DNA of 64,000 nt from Sebastes aleutianus (taxonomy: Eukaryota > Chordata > Actinopteri > Perciformes > Sebastidae): NCBI GenBank assembly GCA_916700875.1, contig CAKAKS010000289.1, forward strand, positions 1-64,000, given 5' to 3'. Of the stretch, positions 1 through 11,465 are shown piece by piece. Within the stretch, counting starts at the first letter, position 1, and each line of letters opens with the position of its first letter. The notes below the pieces were generated by a model that was not told where the DNA came from, ran no database searches, and worked only from the letters and a program-made list of their open reading frames with translations. Both the position numbers and the translations under genes were made by a program.

Positions 1-895
1 GATTCACCTATCTCAGGATTCAATATGTATTGCGATTTTTAAGTATTGCGATTCAATATTATGATTTATTGTGATATTTGTTAACTTTTTTAACACTACA
101 CCATGGGGAAAAAGTTGAATCCTACACTTCTAGGTACTTTTACTTTGGAAAATATCTAAATTAATCCAGTAAAAATGTTTCATTTTCAGCATGTATGTAG
201 TCAGAAATCAAAGAATAAAGACATTTCCCTCACAGATTAGTGGTATTTTCTTTTTAATTTATAAGGGACGTGTAATGTTTTATACTTCTGGTGAATATAA
301 TCCATCAATCTTATTTCCATAGATGTATTTTTTTATACAGTTCCCTTTATTAACATCTTATTTTGAAAACCGGACGTAGTTAGTACTTCCTCTAACTTCT
401 CCAAGGTGGTCTCTAGCTCTCCCGTCAGCTCCGTTCTCTTCATCCATCCATGGTCAGCTCCATCGGGGCCATTTCAATGCATTTAACATAAATGTCAGTA
501 TCTGGGTGCTCTACAGTGTAGCGTCAGCCCATTTGAACACGGAGATGAGAGCGACGGCCGGCTCGACCGCCACGTTACCGATAACGTTTCCTGTCCGTGA
601 CAGAGTTAGCATGCAGCTTCAGCCGTGATGTCTAGCTCTGCTTTTACTGTCAATGTGTGAAACCCAAAGTGTTTCCATCCTTTACTTGATGTGTAGTGTT
701 TACAACGCTGGATTTAACATGTGAGGTTGCAGGTCGTATCCACGCTGAACCTCCAACGTTTTATACTCTCTGAGGTTTGTTTTGGTTGACGGATACGGAA
801 CGGATATGACGTCACGTTACTCAGACTACAACAATAAAAGTGGTAACTTCCTTCTACCTCCACATAGACTCAGATGAAGTAAATATATCGATTGA
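1..895 (+). mobile_element. family B DNA-transposon remnant, cut by window start
   Basis: Begins inside the terminal GATTCACC... segment and runs to about 895, where it reads through a GATATGACGTCACGTTACTC block and a CTACCTCCACATAGACTC block. The same order, inverted, is seen at 12452-13423, 14765-15753 and 31133-31905. It has no transposase frame. The complete family end GGGCTGGGACGATTCACC is seen (inverted) near 15753. hAT-like by its end sequence; class not proven. Confidence 0.75.
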
Positions 896-1227
896 ATTGG
901 AGAGAACGGGCGCTTAAATGTTAGAATGTTAAACAACCATCACCTGCTGCAGGTCGTGGCTGCTCACGTCTTGATGTTATGATGACCACCTGTTACTTAG
1001 CGCTCACAAACCACCATCATCATCATGTTGTGTGATGCGGGTCGCTCTCAGAGAGAAGCTGCTCTCAGCAGTCAAACTGATCCTCTGAAACACTCCAACT
1101 CCTCCAGCTGAGAAGCTGCTGCTGCTGCATACATACTATATTTTGGTTAGCGAGTGTTTTTAGATGGGGTTGCCTAGCAACTGAGACTCTTTGTTGTACA
1201 TGTCTGTGTCATCGTGCTGTAGCAAAT

Positions 1228-1228
<1 letters not shown>
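896..1228. other. no recognised feature
   Basis: Ordinary AT/GC-balanced sequence between the family B remnant and a CA microsatellite. No exon, RNA gene or repeat recognised. Confidence 0.4.

Positions 1229-1277
<49 letters not shown>
1229..1277. repeat. (CA)n microsatellite
   Basis: Nearly pure CA dinucleotides, about 24 units. Confidence 0.98.
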
Positions 1278-1279
<2 letters not shown>

Positions 1280-1379
1280 CACGACGGACAAACACACACT
1301 TCCTAATCCGAACAAGCACGCCCACGACACGCTAAATATAGACGGCCATTGATGGAGTCAGCATACTTGTGTTGTCTCA

Positions 1380-1408
1380 GGGGGGGGGGGGGGGGGGGGG
1401 GGGGGGGG
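1380..1408. repeat. poly(G) tract, about 29 G
   Basis: Uninterrupted G run on the plus strand, unusually long for a vertebrate genome and prone to sequencing length error. Translations through it give poly-Gly/poly-Pro frames on both strands, which are not genes. Confidence 0.95.
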
Positions 1409-1922
1409 AGAGGGGTTTTGCGGCTCCGTGTTTTACGTATGAACACCTCACGGTTCCTCCGGTTCGACCGTCTGCAGCGGTGTAAACATCCTCTGAGGGC
1501 TCTACTCACTCCGAGCGCGTCGCCAGCGGAGAGCGCCGGAGACACAAAACTTCAAACACAAAGACTGAGCGCCACGAACCAAACCACCCCGCCTGTGCCC
1601 ATCCAGTGGGGTTACCGTGGCAACGAGTCACATGGTTACCCTTGGTAACCGGTGCAACTGGTCCAGATGCCAGTAGGGAGCTTAAAGGGCAGGGGGGGTT
1701 CCCAGGTAGAAGCTTCAGATAACAGGCTGGAAAAGACAACAAAGCTCCTCTGGTGTCATGAGTGGGGGGGAAATAAATCCAAACAAAATGTTCTTCTAAT
1801 ATTTATGAAATTAAAATCTGCTCAGTTTGTTTGAAATTAAACAGAATTTAGCCTCAAACGAATCAGAACGTGCCGACAGCTGGAGGGGAACAAAAAGAAA
1901 CCAGCTTCTAACAGTTTAAACT
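1409..1922. other. no recognised feature
   Basis: Non-repetitive as far as I can see. The overlapping short ORFs on both strands have no family resemblance and no splice-site support. Confidence 0.4.
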
Positions 1923-2499
1923 AGAGCCGTCAATCAATTCAAATAGTTAATCGCACATTTTTTATCTGTTCTAAATGTACCTTAAAGGGAGATTTGTCAA
2001 GTATTTAATACTCGTATCAACATGGGAGTGGACAAATGTTTTATGCAAATGTATGTATATATCTATTACTGGAAATCAATTAACAACACAAAACAATAAC
2101 AGATATTGATCCAGAAACCCTCACAGGTACTGCATTTAGCATAAAACAATATGCTCAGATCATAACATGGCAAACTGCAGCCCAACAGGCAACAACAGCT
2201 GTCAGTGTGTCAGTGTGCTGACTTGACTATGACTTGCCCCAAACTGCATGTGATTATCATAAAGTGGGCATGTCTGTAAAGGGGAGACTCGTGGGTACCC
2301 ATAGAACCCATTTACATTCACTGATCTGGAGGTCAGAGGTCAAGGGACCCCTTTGAAAATGGACATGGCAGTTTTTCCTCGCCAAAATTAACGCAAGTTT
2401 AGAGCGTTATTTAGCCTCCTTCACTACAAGCTAGTCTGACATGGTTGTTACCGATGGATTCATCAGGTTTTATAGTTTCAGATGATACCAGTATCTTCA
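1923..2499 (+). mobile_element. family A hAT-like element, 3'-truncated
   Basis: Plus-oriented copy of family A. It starts with a diverged end (AGAGCCGTCAA), runs through AAAGTGGGCATGTCTG, GGGTACCCATAGAACC and GGAGGTCAGAGGTCAAGG, and stops at GATACCAGTATCTTC. The matching terminal part (GTTAACTTTGACAGCCCT) is missing. The family carries no coding capacity of its own; an autonomous hAT would have to mobilise it. Confidence 0.8.
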
Positions 2500-2990
2500 G
2501 CAGGATGAAGAAGATGGAGAAAGACCAGTAAACTGCAGAGGAGAGAACTGGAGGAAGACAGAAAACGGTAAGAAGACAAAGAAACAGAAGTAGAAGGAGA
2601 GTGGGGGGGTTTGGGGAGATGAGGGGGAAAGTCGGCAGAGAAATAAAGACAGAACAAACAGAGGCGGAGGGAGGGGGGGGCAGAAATGAAAGGCTGAACA
2701 GAGAAAAGGGAGAGAAGAAGAAGAGACGACTGACAGCTGGTGGCAGAAGCTGAGCGAGTGGCAACAAGAAGCTGATAAAAGAGCAGAGAGACGCTGAGAA
2801 TACTCTGGTCCTTATTTACCGGATAGCTACAGAGAACCAACAGACTGATAGTAGACACCAGACTTCATTTCTATTTTACTCTGTTTTCTGATATTACGAG
2901 AATAAAGTAATAACTTAACAAGAAAAAAATTTTCTCGATTGATTTGATTTCTTTAGTACGTATAGCCGTGAATTAGCCATTCATTTCATA
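2500..2990. other. purine-rich stretch and family C-like scrap
   Basis: 2500-2760 is strongly A/G-rich on the plus strand (GAAGAAGA-like and GGAGGGAGGG). Its minus-strand Leu/Ser/Pro-rich frames reflect this composition. 2885-2935 resembles the ATTACGAGAATAAAGT tract of family C. Confidence 0.5.
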
Positions 2991-3334
2991 ATAAGGACCG
3001 GCTCACTGTACATTATCCCTGAGTTAAGTATTTGAATACCGGCTGCTCTTTGAGGATTTATGGTTCAGCTCAGCCTTTGAAAAGTTCAGACAGCTAAAGA
3101 AAAAACATGGAGGTACACAGGAGGACATTAAAATGAGTGAATAAAGGAATGCAGGCAGAGAGAAGAAGACATTTAGAGAGAACGAGGGTGATGGACAGAC
3201 CAAAGGAGGAGTTGGATGGACAGCTGAGTGAGCGTCTGAGGGGAAGCTAACACACGAAAGAGGTGAAGCCTGTGATCAATTATTCACAAGCCTGCAAAAT
3301 GTCAGCAGACTCTGTAAATGCTCAGACGGCACCG

Positions 3335-3336
<2 letters not shown>
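2991..3336. other. no recognised feature
   Basis: A-rich, non-repetitive sequence leading into a CA microsatellite. Confidence 0.35.
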
Positions 3337-3389
<53 letters not shown>

Positions 3390-3390
3390 C
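3337..3390. repeat. (CA)n microsatellite
   Basis: About 26 CA units with one CG-containing interruption (GCACAC) near the 3' end. Confidence 0.97.
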
Positions 3391-3490
3391 ATTAGAGCAT
3401 CTTCCCTCCGAGTTCAGGAGGAATCACTGCCGTGGTGATGTAATGCTTTTGTGCATCATTACTGACTGTTGAGGAATGTGTGTTAAAACT

Positions 3491-4012
3491 AGAGCTATCA
3501 ATCGATTCAGATACTTAATCGCACATTTTTTTTATCAGTTCAAAATGTCCGAGAAAAAATGTCTGAAAAAATTTGCAAAAGTCCTAAAATGTCAAAAGAA
3601 ATTCTAAAAATATTTTTTTTAAAAATGATGAAAAAAGTAAAAAAAAAAAATGAAAAATGTCTGAAATTTTTTCGAAAAAAAAGTCTGAAAAATATTCGAT
3701 AATTCTCAAAGAAATGTCTGAAAAAAATCCAAAAAGTGCCAAAAAAAGCCCGAAAGATTTCTGAAAAATGTCTGAAAATTTTTGAAAATTGTCCAAAAAA
3801 AGTCTGGAAAATGTCCAAAGGAAAGGCAGAAGTCCGATACTGGTATCATATTGAACTAGAAAACCTGAGGAATCCATCGGTACCAACCATGTCATACTAG
3901 CTTGTCGTGAAGGATACGAAACTTGTGCTTAATTTTGGCGAGGAAAAACTGTCATGTCCATTTTCAAAATTGGTCCCTTGACCTCTGACCTCCAGATGTG
4001 TGAATGTAAACT
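3491..4012. mobile_element. family A remnant with inverted halves around an A-rich repeat
   Basis: 3491-3546 is the outer end of family A in plus orientation (CTATCAATCGATTC, then TTAATCGCACATT). 3547-3822 is an A-rich repeat. 3826-4012 is the other half of family A in minus orientation, from GATACTGGTATCATAT to CTGACCTCCAGA. The two halves therefore face opposite ways, unlike the usual copies. Confidence 0.75.
3547..3822 (-). repeat. CAGACATTT-type repeat inside family A
   Basis: Irregular repetition of AAAAATGTCTGAAAA-like words on the plus strand (TTTTCAGACATTTTT on the minus), with words such as GTCCAAAAA and TCTGAAAAAT. Same word set as 53943-55801 and 12681-12885. The Phe-rich minus-strand frames are a by-product. 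Confidence 0.85.
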
Positions 4013-4192
4013 GTATCTTATTAGATAAAACAGATGTTGACAAACTGCATAATTCGCAGTTGGAAAAAAAAGGTAATAAATCACAATATATCGCAAAATA
4101 TCTTATCGCAAATGTTTAAGATCGTATTGTATTTTAAGTATCGTGATAATATCTCATCATGGGACCTCTGGTGATTCCCCCCCGGCCCCCCT
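4013..4192. mobile_element. fish repeat fragment ending GTGATTCCCCCCC
   Basis: Contains ATCACAATATATCGCAA and CCTCTGGTGATTCCCCCC, resembling the end of a widespread non-autonomous fish DNA transposon whose terminus reads GGGTGGGAATCACCAGAGG. Recognised from memory; one copy here. Confidence 0.45.
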
Positions 4193-4965
4193 CCCCGTAG
4201 TGTACATGTTATTATCTGGCACATTTTTAGAGCACAGCTAGAGGTCCAAATGAACCAGGTTCTAAAGAATCCTTTAACCTCAGACAAGAAGCCAGGTTAC
4301 ATCTGAAAGTCATGAATAATCAGATTACTACAGAAGGTACAGAGTGAGGCCGATGGTGGAAGACACCTTACTGTTAATTAACCAATCAGAGGTCAGCAGC
4401 AGGTGGAGGGTGTTTAATCCTGCAGCTGTCTGATCAGCAGTGTTCCTCTGAAGCAAACATGGTGGAATAAAGATATTTGGTTTAACAGTAGATGAATATT
4501 ACACTGGAGGCCTTCAGCTGAGGGGTGTGGTCCTCCGCTGTCTAAACGCTCAGCGCCATCTGTTCTGCAGATTCCATTAAGCCACGAAGAGAAAAAAGAC
4601 ATGCGCAACGTCCCAGAGATGCTCGAATGTTTTCCAGATCTAATTATCCCTTAAATTATCCCTTAAAGGCTATAGCGGGAGGAGACCTCGGCCTCGTCTC
4701 ATCTCGTCCGGAGCTCCTCATCCATCATCGAGGAGACGGCAGCGAAGCATCAGGAGGCGGGAGGAGGAGGAGGCTGTGTTCCTTTAATGGAAAGGTTGTG
4801 TTGTGTCACACATTGTGATGTTTACGACACGGAGAGCTTCACGCTCCAAATGAATAATGTTCACAAAAAAAAAGCTCAATGCGTCAAAAAACATGCAACA
4901 TCTGGGATTCTCCAAAAGCTCCCGTTTAATGCTGCTTGGCTCTAGTTACTATTGTAAATATTAAG
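4193..4965. other. no recognised feature
   Basis: Includes a short GGAGGAGGAGG tract near 4755-4770 and two adjacent AATTATCCCTTAAA words near 4645-4668. No exon recognised. Confidence 0.35.
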
Positions 4966-5640
4966 ACTGAAAAATCAATTAAAATATGTAATCGCACATT
5001 TTTTATCTGTTCTAAATGTACCTTAAAGGGAGATTTGTCAAGTGATTATCATAAAGTGGGCATGTCTGTAAAGGGGAGACTCTTGGGTACCCATAGAACC
5101 AATTTAAATTCACATATCTGGAGGTCAGAGGTCAAGGGACCCCTTTTAAAATGGCCATGACAGTCTTTCCTCGTCAAAATTTAGCCTAACTTTGGAGCGT
5201 TATTTACCCTCGTTAACGACAAGCTAGTATGACATGGTTGGTACCGATGGATTCATCAGGTTTTTCTAGTTTTATATGATACCAGCATCTTCACTCTAGC
5301 TTTAAAACTGAATACTATAATATTAGACACTTTTGATGGAGCTTGATCTTTGTTTTTGCCATGTGCATAAACAACCGTATCATCGGCGTACATCTGAATA
5401 TTAACGTCAGAGCAAACCGATGGTAGATCATCTATGTACCGGAGCGTTAGGAGCGGTTTAGCCTCCTTTACTACAAGCTAGTATGACATACTTGGTACCG
5501 ATGGATTCATCAGGTTTTTCTAGTTTCATATGATACCAGTATCTTCACTCTCGCTTTAAAGCTGAGCCCGCTACAACCTCTGAAAGAACGATCGCATTAA
5601 TGCGTTAAAGAAATTAGTGGCATTAAAACGAATTTGATCA
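4966..5640 (+). mobile_element. family A copy carrying a captured LINE fragment
   Basis: Plus-oriented family A up to about 5310, then an antisense LINE piece (5311-5440). From about 5441 family A sequence starts again at the GGAGCGTTA...TTTAGCCTCC block, so the block from there to TCTTCACT is present twice, once on each side of the LINE piece. It ends near 5640 without the terminal CAGCCCT. The same architecture, inverted, occurs at 28229-28956. Confidence 0.8.
5311..5440 (-). pseudogene. non-LTR retrotransposon reverse transcriptase fragment (YADD block)
   Basis: On the minus strand the piece reads YIDDLPSV...IQMYADDTVVYAHG. The YADD catalytic motif of the reverse transcriptase palm is encoded at 5390-5379. 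Only about 43 codons around motif C are present, far short of a full reverse transcriptase, so it is a fossil. It lies inside a family A transposon copy. Confidence 0.85.
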
Positions 5641-6180
5641 GTTCCTGTAATTTGTCATTTTAAGCTCTACTTTTTTTGTTTGTAATGTCACATCATGTTT
5701 GACAGTTAACCGCTTGGCTTGTTCTCCAAGATGTGGAAAGTGGAAAAATAATTGAATCTTTTACAAAAGAAGGTCCAGTAAACCGAAGGAGAAAGTGAAC
5801 TAATCAGACGCAGTAAAAAGTCATTGTCCTCTCAAACAGGAGCTGCTGCTGCCCTTTACAAACATTTGGAATTGGAAAATCCAATTTGTCAAGTCAGCAG
5901 TAACCCCCCACCCACCTCCCTCCCAATCCCTGTGCCATCGGCCCCCCCGCTGTGTCCTCTCCCGCCCTTCAGACGCCACACGTGGGCCGGCACCTTTGCC
6001 AGTGATTTGGCTTCGATATGTGTGTTAAACATTACCGGATATACAGCCCCACCCCCCGCCCCCTGCCTCCTCCGCTCATCCAGTTAAGATCCCATTTCCA
6101 AGCTAACATGACACCTCCTGCGTCTCCAGCCCGGCCCTGCAGCTCACCTTCCCCACCTCTGAGGTGAAAGCAAAAGCAAG
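5641..6180. other. no recognised feature
   Basis: C-rich around 5900-6080. The 87-codon plus-strand frame there is proline-rich and has no recognised homologue. Part of this could be conserved non-coding DNA, which cannot be judged from one genome. Confidence 0.35.
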
Positions 6181-6220
6181 CTCCTTAAAGCTCCTTAAAG
6201 CTCCTTAAAGCTCCTTAAAG
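6181..6220. repeat. 10-bp tandem repeat, 4 exact copies
   Basis: CTCCTTAAAG repeated four times without change. Confidence 0.97.
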
Positions 6221-6424
6221 CCGACCCACGCTGACAGATTTATCAGATCTGAACAAATGTGAGAGAGCCCACACATAACGACATGTTCAATTTAACAGTT
6301 TAGTTCCTCTAGTGTGTGGAGAGAGACAGAACACACTGACAGATCCATTCATCAACAACAAGAGTCCCCACTAAAAAAGAAAAAAAGGAAATCTCTGGCG
6401 ATCAAACGTGACTTTAGTGGATCA

Positions 6425-6820
6425 AACATGGCCGACGACGGGCAGGAAGAATTAGTGATGTTAGTTTTGACTTTGTACTGAAAATTGACGATGGACAGAT
6501 GAAGTCATGGAGACACGTTAAATAAACACTAATCAACTAGTTGGTCATCTCTGAGCTCCATCTCACTACTACTTTATGCTTCACGTTTAGCATTAGCTCA
6601 TGCGTTAGCCGCGGCGGACATGATGGCGGTGGTCGTCGTTCTTTCCCAACGTGACCGCGTAATCGGCCGTCCTCGGGGTTCCCCACACACAACAGGATAT
6701 CCCAACGTAAATATTCAACATGTTTAATATTTGAAATCGGTGCGGCGAGTATGAACTTCAGAGCTGATCAGGGGATGTAAAAAGCACTCTTAACACACCA
6801 CAGGAACATCTGGAAAGATC
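6425..6820 (+). repeat. dispersed repeat family N, copy 1
   Basis: Matches the reverse complement of 57690-58010 through several blocks: GACGGGCAGGAAGAATTAGT, CATGGAGACACGTTAAATAA, CTTTCCCAACGTGAC and GGTTCCCCACACACAACAGG. The distal part (about 6715-6815, ATGTTTAATATTTGAAATCG and AGCACTCTTAACAC) resembles 48988-49085. A presumed transposon; its termini are not resolved. Confidence 0.7.
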
Positions 6821-6851
6821 CTCTTTAGAACCATCAAACAATCAGGACTTT

Positions 6852-7256
6852 GCATGTGATTATTATATTAAAGGATGCATGTCTGTAAATGTCTCATGGG
6901 TACCCATAGAACCCATTTATATTCACACATCTGGAGGTCAGAGGTCAAGGGACCCCTTTGAAGATGGACATGACAGTTTTTCCTCGCCAAAATTGAGCAC
7001 AAGTTTGGAACGTTATTTAACCTCCTTCACTACAAGCTAGTATGACATGGCTGGTACCGATGGATTCATCAGGTTTTATAGTTTCATATGAGCCGCTACA
7101 ACCTCAAAATCATAAGTTGTGTAAAAGAAATTAGTGGCGTTAAAACAAATTTGCATTAACAGGTTAACTTTGACAGCCCTAGTCACAATCATATTTTCTA
7201 TTGACCCGCTACAACCTAAAAATCACAATTGTGTTAATGCTTTAAAGATATTAGTC
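6852..7256 (+). mobile_element. family A copy with intact 3' terminus
   Basis: Plus orientation, starting at GCATGTGATTATTAT and reaching the terminal GTTAACTTTGACAGCCCT at about 7180. A second partial copy of the CGCTACAACCT...ATATTAGT segment follows at 7201-7256. Confidence 0.8.
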
Positions 7257-7274
7257 TAGACTGAGAGTCAACAA

Positions 7275-7445
7275 AGCTAGCAGCTGCACTGAGCTACATC
7301 TGGATAACATCAGGGTGCTAATATGCTCACAGTGACGATGCTAACATGGTGATATTACAGTAAGTCATGTTGACCATCTTAGTTTGGTGTTAGCATCTCT
7401 GATGGGAAAGTCTTTAGGTATTTGGTCATAAACTGAAGTATTGGA
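7275..7445. repeat. dispersed fish repeat (GCTAACATG-rich)
   Basis: Contains GCTCACAGTGACGATGCTAA, CACCATCTTAGTTTGG-like text and GGTATTTGGTCATAAACTG, words I recognise from a widely scattered percomorph repeat. Single copy in this window; the family assignment is from memory. Confidence 0.55.
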
Positions 7446-8220
7446 TCAGAAATGTGGATTCCTGGCGTCTTCTTATAATTAGAAACAAATATTCATCCCG
7501 AGTGTGTCACCAGCCTGCAGAGAGACCAGGACGCCTGCCTCTCGTTTCATATCTACATAAAGTCCCAGTTTCACAGCAGGAAGCAGCGATGCACCCCTCT
7601 GTTGACTCTCAACTCGCTCCAAAGCCTCATGGACAAACAACAAAAACTCCTCAGCACACACAGAGAGAGAGCTCCTTTTTATCTCCTCGCTGCCAAAACA
7701 GACAATAGACTTCCAAAAAAATCCTGCGGCACCGGCCGATCACTCGAGGCTTAATCACCAAGCGTTCAGGAAGCAGGAAGCATTACGGGGAGGGGAGGGG
7801 AGTCGGCGTCTCAGGACGAGCCTCGGAGGAATTGGAAACGATGCTCCATTACGGCCCGGAGAGAGCGGGTGGATGGGGGGGTAGGAAGGGTAGAACAAAT
7901 GGTTCCTGGTGCAAAATAAAGCATGAATAAATGATGAGAGCGTAGTTCACACTGGAGATAAGTGCTCCGTCAGCTGCCGGGAGGGTTAGCTGGAGAGGAG
8001 CTCTGCAATCCGATGCTACAGTCTCACCGGAGAGGAGAAACAACGAGGAATCCACCAAAACCAAACAGAAACACACAACCCGCCGCCGGCCTCACAGCGA
8101 GGAGCAGTCAGACAGGAAGTGGACGTTATGGTGATGGTTTTCAGGGCAGACGTCTGGACTTCCTGATAACATTAATGTTTGAGGACTTAATTACCGATAA
8201 AAGAAAGTGGCTAACCATAG
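7446..8220. other. no recognised feature
   Basis: Mixed sequence; the short ORFs on both strands have no recognisable domains. Confidence 0.35.
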
Positions 8221-9638
8221 CGGCAGACTGTTGCTATGTATAGCAGACCGTGGCTATGTATAACAGACCGTGGCTATGTATAACAGACCGTTGCTATGTA
8301 TAACAGACCGTTGCTATGTATAACAGACCGTTGCTATGTATAACAGGCCGTTGCTATGTATAGCATACCGTTGCTATGTATAGCAGACCGTCGATATGTA
8401 TAGCAGACCGTCCTTATGTATAACAGACCGTCGCTATGTATAGCAGACCGTCGCTATGTATAGCGGACCGTCGCTATGTATAGCGGACCGTCGCTATGTA
8501 TAGCAGACCGTCGCTATGTATAGCAGACTGTCGATACGTATAACAGACGGTCGCTATGTATAGCAGACCGTCCTTATGGATAACAGACCGCCACTATGTA
8601 TAACAGACCGTCGCTATGTATAGCAGACCGTCCTTATGGATAACAGACCGTCACTATGTATAACAGACCGTCACTATGTATAACAGACCGTTGCTATGTA
8701 TAGCAGACCGTCGCTATGTATAACAGACGGTCGCTATGTATAACAGACCGTCGCTATGTATAGTAGACCGTTGCTATGTATAACAGACCGTTGCTATGTA
8801 TAGCAGACCGTCGCTATGTATAACAGACCGTCGCTATGTATAGCAGACCGTCGCTATGTATAACAGACCGTTGCTATGTATAGCAGACCGTCGCTATGTA
8901 TAACAGACGGTCGCTATGTATAACAGACCGTCGCTATGTATAGTAGACCGTTGCTATGTATAACAGACAGTTGCTATGTATAGTAGACTGTTGCTATGTA
9001 TAACAGACCGTTGCTATGTATAGCAGACCGTAGCTATGTATAGCAGACCGTCGCTATGTATAACAGACCGTCGCTATGTATAGCAGACCGTCGCTATGTA
9101 TAGCAGACCGTCGCTATGTATAGCAGACCTTCGCTATGTATAGCAGACCGTCGCTATGTATAGCAGACCTTCGCTATGTATAGCAGACCGTCGCTATGTA
9201 TAACAGACCGTTGCTATGTATAGCAGACCGTCGCTATGTATAACAGACCGTCGCTATGTATAGCAGACCGTCGCTATGTATAACAGACCGTCGCTATGTA
9301 TAGCAGACCGTCGCTATGTATAACAGACGGTCGCTATGTATAACAGACCGTCGCTATGTATAGTAGACCGTTGCTATGTATAACAGACTGTTGCTATGTA
9401 TAGTAGACTGTTGCTATGTATAACAGACCGTTGCTATGTATAGCAGACCGTAGCTATGTATAGCAGACCGTCGCTATGTATAACAGACCGTCGCTATGTA
9501 TAGCAGACCGTCGCTATGTATAGCAGACCTTCGCTATGTATAGCAGACCGTTGCTATGTATAACAGACCGTCGCTATGTATAACAGATCGTTGCAATGTA
9601 TAACAGACCGTCGCTACGTATAGCAGACCGTTGCTATG
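8221..9638 (+). repeat. 20-bp minisatellite array, about 71 units
   Basis: Head-to-tail 20-bp units, consensus TAGCAGACCGTCGCTATGTA, with recurrent variants (TAACAG, TAGTAG, CCGTTG, CGGTCG, CCTTCG). Phase is kept for essentially the whole array. A higher-order period of 21 units (420 bp) is seen: 8881-9060 is nearly identical to 9301-9480. The reverse-complement unit forms the array at 44003-45047. No spacers, so not a CRISPR. Confidence 0.97.
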
Positions 9639-10372
9639 GGCGCAGCTCTGATGTCGGACTCTGGAGGACCGTTTTTGTGTCAAAATATTGATTTCTTAAG
9701 CAAGTAGCCGTGTAATAAGCGGGATAACGTACAGCTAGCGGGGCATTGTTTTGAAATAATCCCCTTCAGGCCGTTGAGAGACCCCTCCGCAGCTGTAGTA
9801 ACAACCAGAGAAACAGACAGTGAACGCAGCACCGTAGCTCTCCTGACGGTGAACTGGAGACAGTGAACGCAGCGGTTAATAATCGGTTAACGAGGGTCGG
9901 TTATCAGTTAAGATTTCTTTACTAAATGAGCATCCTAAGGCTGACTTAAACTCTATGAACCTCTGGGTGGCTGCTGCATTAGATAACAAGATACGAAGTG
10001 CTTGTTCCTCATTAAGAGGCACTTTTGGATTTTATATTTTTACTCATTTCCTCTAGTACGGAGGAAACACCACAGACACCAGACGCTCTTCTGTGTTCCA
10101 GACACACTCTGTGATTCAGACTGAGCAGACAGGTGGATTTTACATAAAATGTCTTAATGTGGCATTAAAGTAAAAAAAACAACAAAAAAAATTCCAATCA
10201 GCCTCGTCTACCACAAACACAGAGAGAAGAAGAGGTGATCAATTTGGCCTGGAGGTTGACAGAGGAAGCTTTTAGAGCGAGTCTGGGAGCTGCAGCCTGG
10301 TTAAATACCGTCTGGTTCAGACCGCAGGCTGTCACTTTCCAAAATGGATCCCAGGGAGGGAACGCAGAGCGT
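9639..10372. other. no recognised feature
   Basis: Includes a local near-duplication of AGACAGTGAACGCAGC (near 9815 and 9857). No gene recognised. Confidence 0.35.
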
Positions 10373-10507
10373 AAACACACACACTCACACACGCACACGC
10401 ACACGCACACGCACACGCACACACACACACGCACACACACGCACACACACACACACACATACACACACACACACGCACACGCACACGCACACACACGCAC
10501 ACACACT
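10373..10507. repeat. (CA)n / (CACG)n microsatellite
   Basis: About 135 bases of CA with regularly interspersed CG (ACGCAC). Produces His/Thr and Cys/Val frames that are not genes. Confidence 0.97.
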
Positions 10508-10593
10508 CTGACAGGAAGCTGCTGCTACTGAACAGGCCGGAGGAGACGGTGTGTGTTGAGCTCAGGGAAGTGTGTCATAATCATGGTAATTAG

Positions 10594-10725
10594 AGCCGGG
10601 ACGTTTCACCTATCTCCTGGTTCTATACTATCACCATACCTGGGTGCCGATTCGAAACGTAATATGATTTTTAAGTATTGCGATTCTACAAATATTGTGA
10701 TTTTTGATAACTTTTTTAACACTAG
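10594..10725 (+). mobile_element. family B end fragment
   Basis: Diverged terminus GAGCCGGGACGTTTCACC, then ATACTATCACCATACCTGGG and CTTTTTTAACACTAG, where a family C element begins. Consistent with the family C copy having inserted here, but no remainder of B is seen on the far side. Confidence 0.65.
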
Positions 10726-11165
10726 CCCAGAGGTCAGCAACCTTTACTATCAAAAGAGACATTTTAGGCAAAAAAATAAATAAAAAATCTGTCTGGAGCC
10801 GCAAAACATCTGATCATTGTGATGAAGGTAACACAGTTTATAGTCTAAGTATATAGTATATAAGTCTAATGCAGTGAGGGCCAAAGAGACAATGTACTAC
10901 GGAGTATTAGGGCCACATTGAGGGAAAAAACATCTGAGATTTATAGAATAAAGTCATAACTTTATGAGAACAAAAAGTCGTAATATTACGAGAATAAAGT
11001 CATAATTTAACAAGAAAAAAATGTCGTAGTATAACGAGAATAAAGTCATAACTTTACGAAAAAAAAAGAAAATAACACGTAAAATTACTACTTTATAATA
11101 TTATGACTTTATTCTCGTAATATGACATTATTCTCAAAATCTCCGATTTATTTTTTGTCCTCAGT
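10726..11165 (+). mobile_element. family C hAT-like element
   Basis: Starts CCCAGAGGTCAGCAACC, then TACTATCAAAAGAGACATTT, a block on GCCGCAAAACATCTGATC, and a tract of alternating CATAACTTT and TAATATTACGAGAATAAAG words that is internally palindromic. Same blocks at 20612-20905, 32347-32964 and 59650-59983. The CAGNGGTCAGCAACC end is typical of hAT non-autonomous elements. Confidence 0.75.
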
Positions 11166-11465
11166 GTTTATGTAAATATGTGCCGGACAGTGTTGTAGAA
11201 CATGCAGTGACTTGCAGAGCTCCATGAATGAATAAAGTACTGGGGTTTTAATTGTTGATTATTACTATTATTTACAAATTACCACACGTTTCTTAACCTT
11301 TCTCCGTCTAAAATAAATATAAATGACATTTATAATGAAATGAAATGACTAATATGAAAGGAAAACTCTATGTAGAAAGAAAGGGCTGACAGCAGCAGCA
11401 GCAGAAACGCTGCTGGTGTGAACACCCGACACGTCAATCACGCAGCCACCACGCGCATCCAGTAC
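11166..11465 (+). mobile_element. family D fragment
   Basis: 11175-11325 matches 33765-33900 (GTTGTAGAACATGCAGTGAC, TAATTGTTGATTATTACT), and 11361-11460 matches 34338-34440 (TATGTAGAAAGAAAG, ACACGTCAATCACGCAGCC). The roughly 430-base segment between these blocks in the long copy is missing here. Confidence 0.7.

Noticed and set aside
8221..9638. CRISPR-like array
   Set aside because: Units are contiguous 20-mers without variable spacers, there are no cas genes, and the DNA is vertebrate. The 43-, 34- and 35-bp arrays fail for the same reason.
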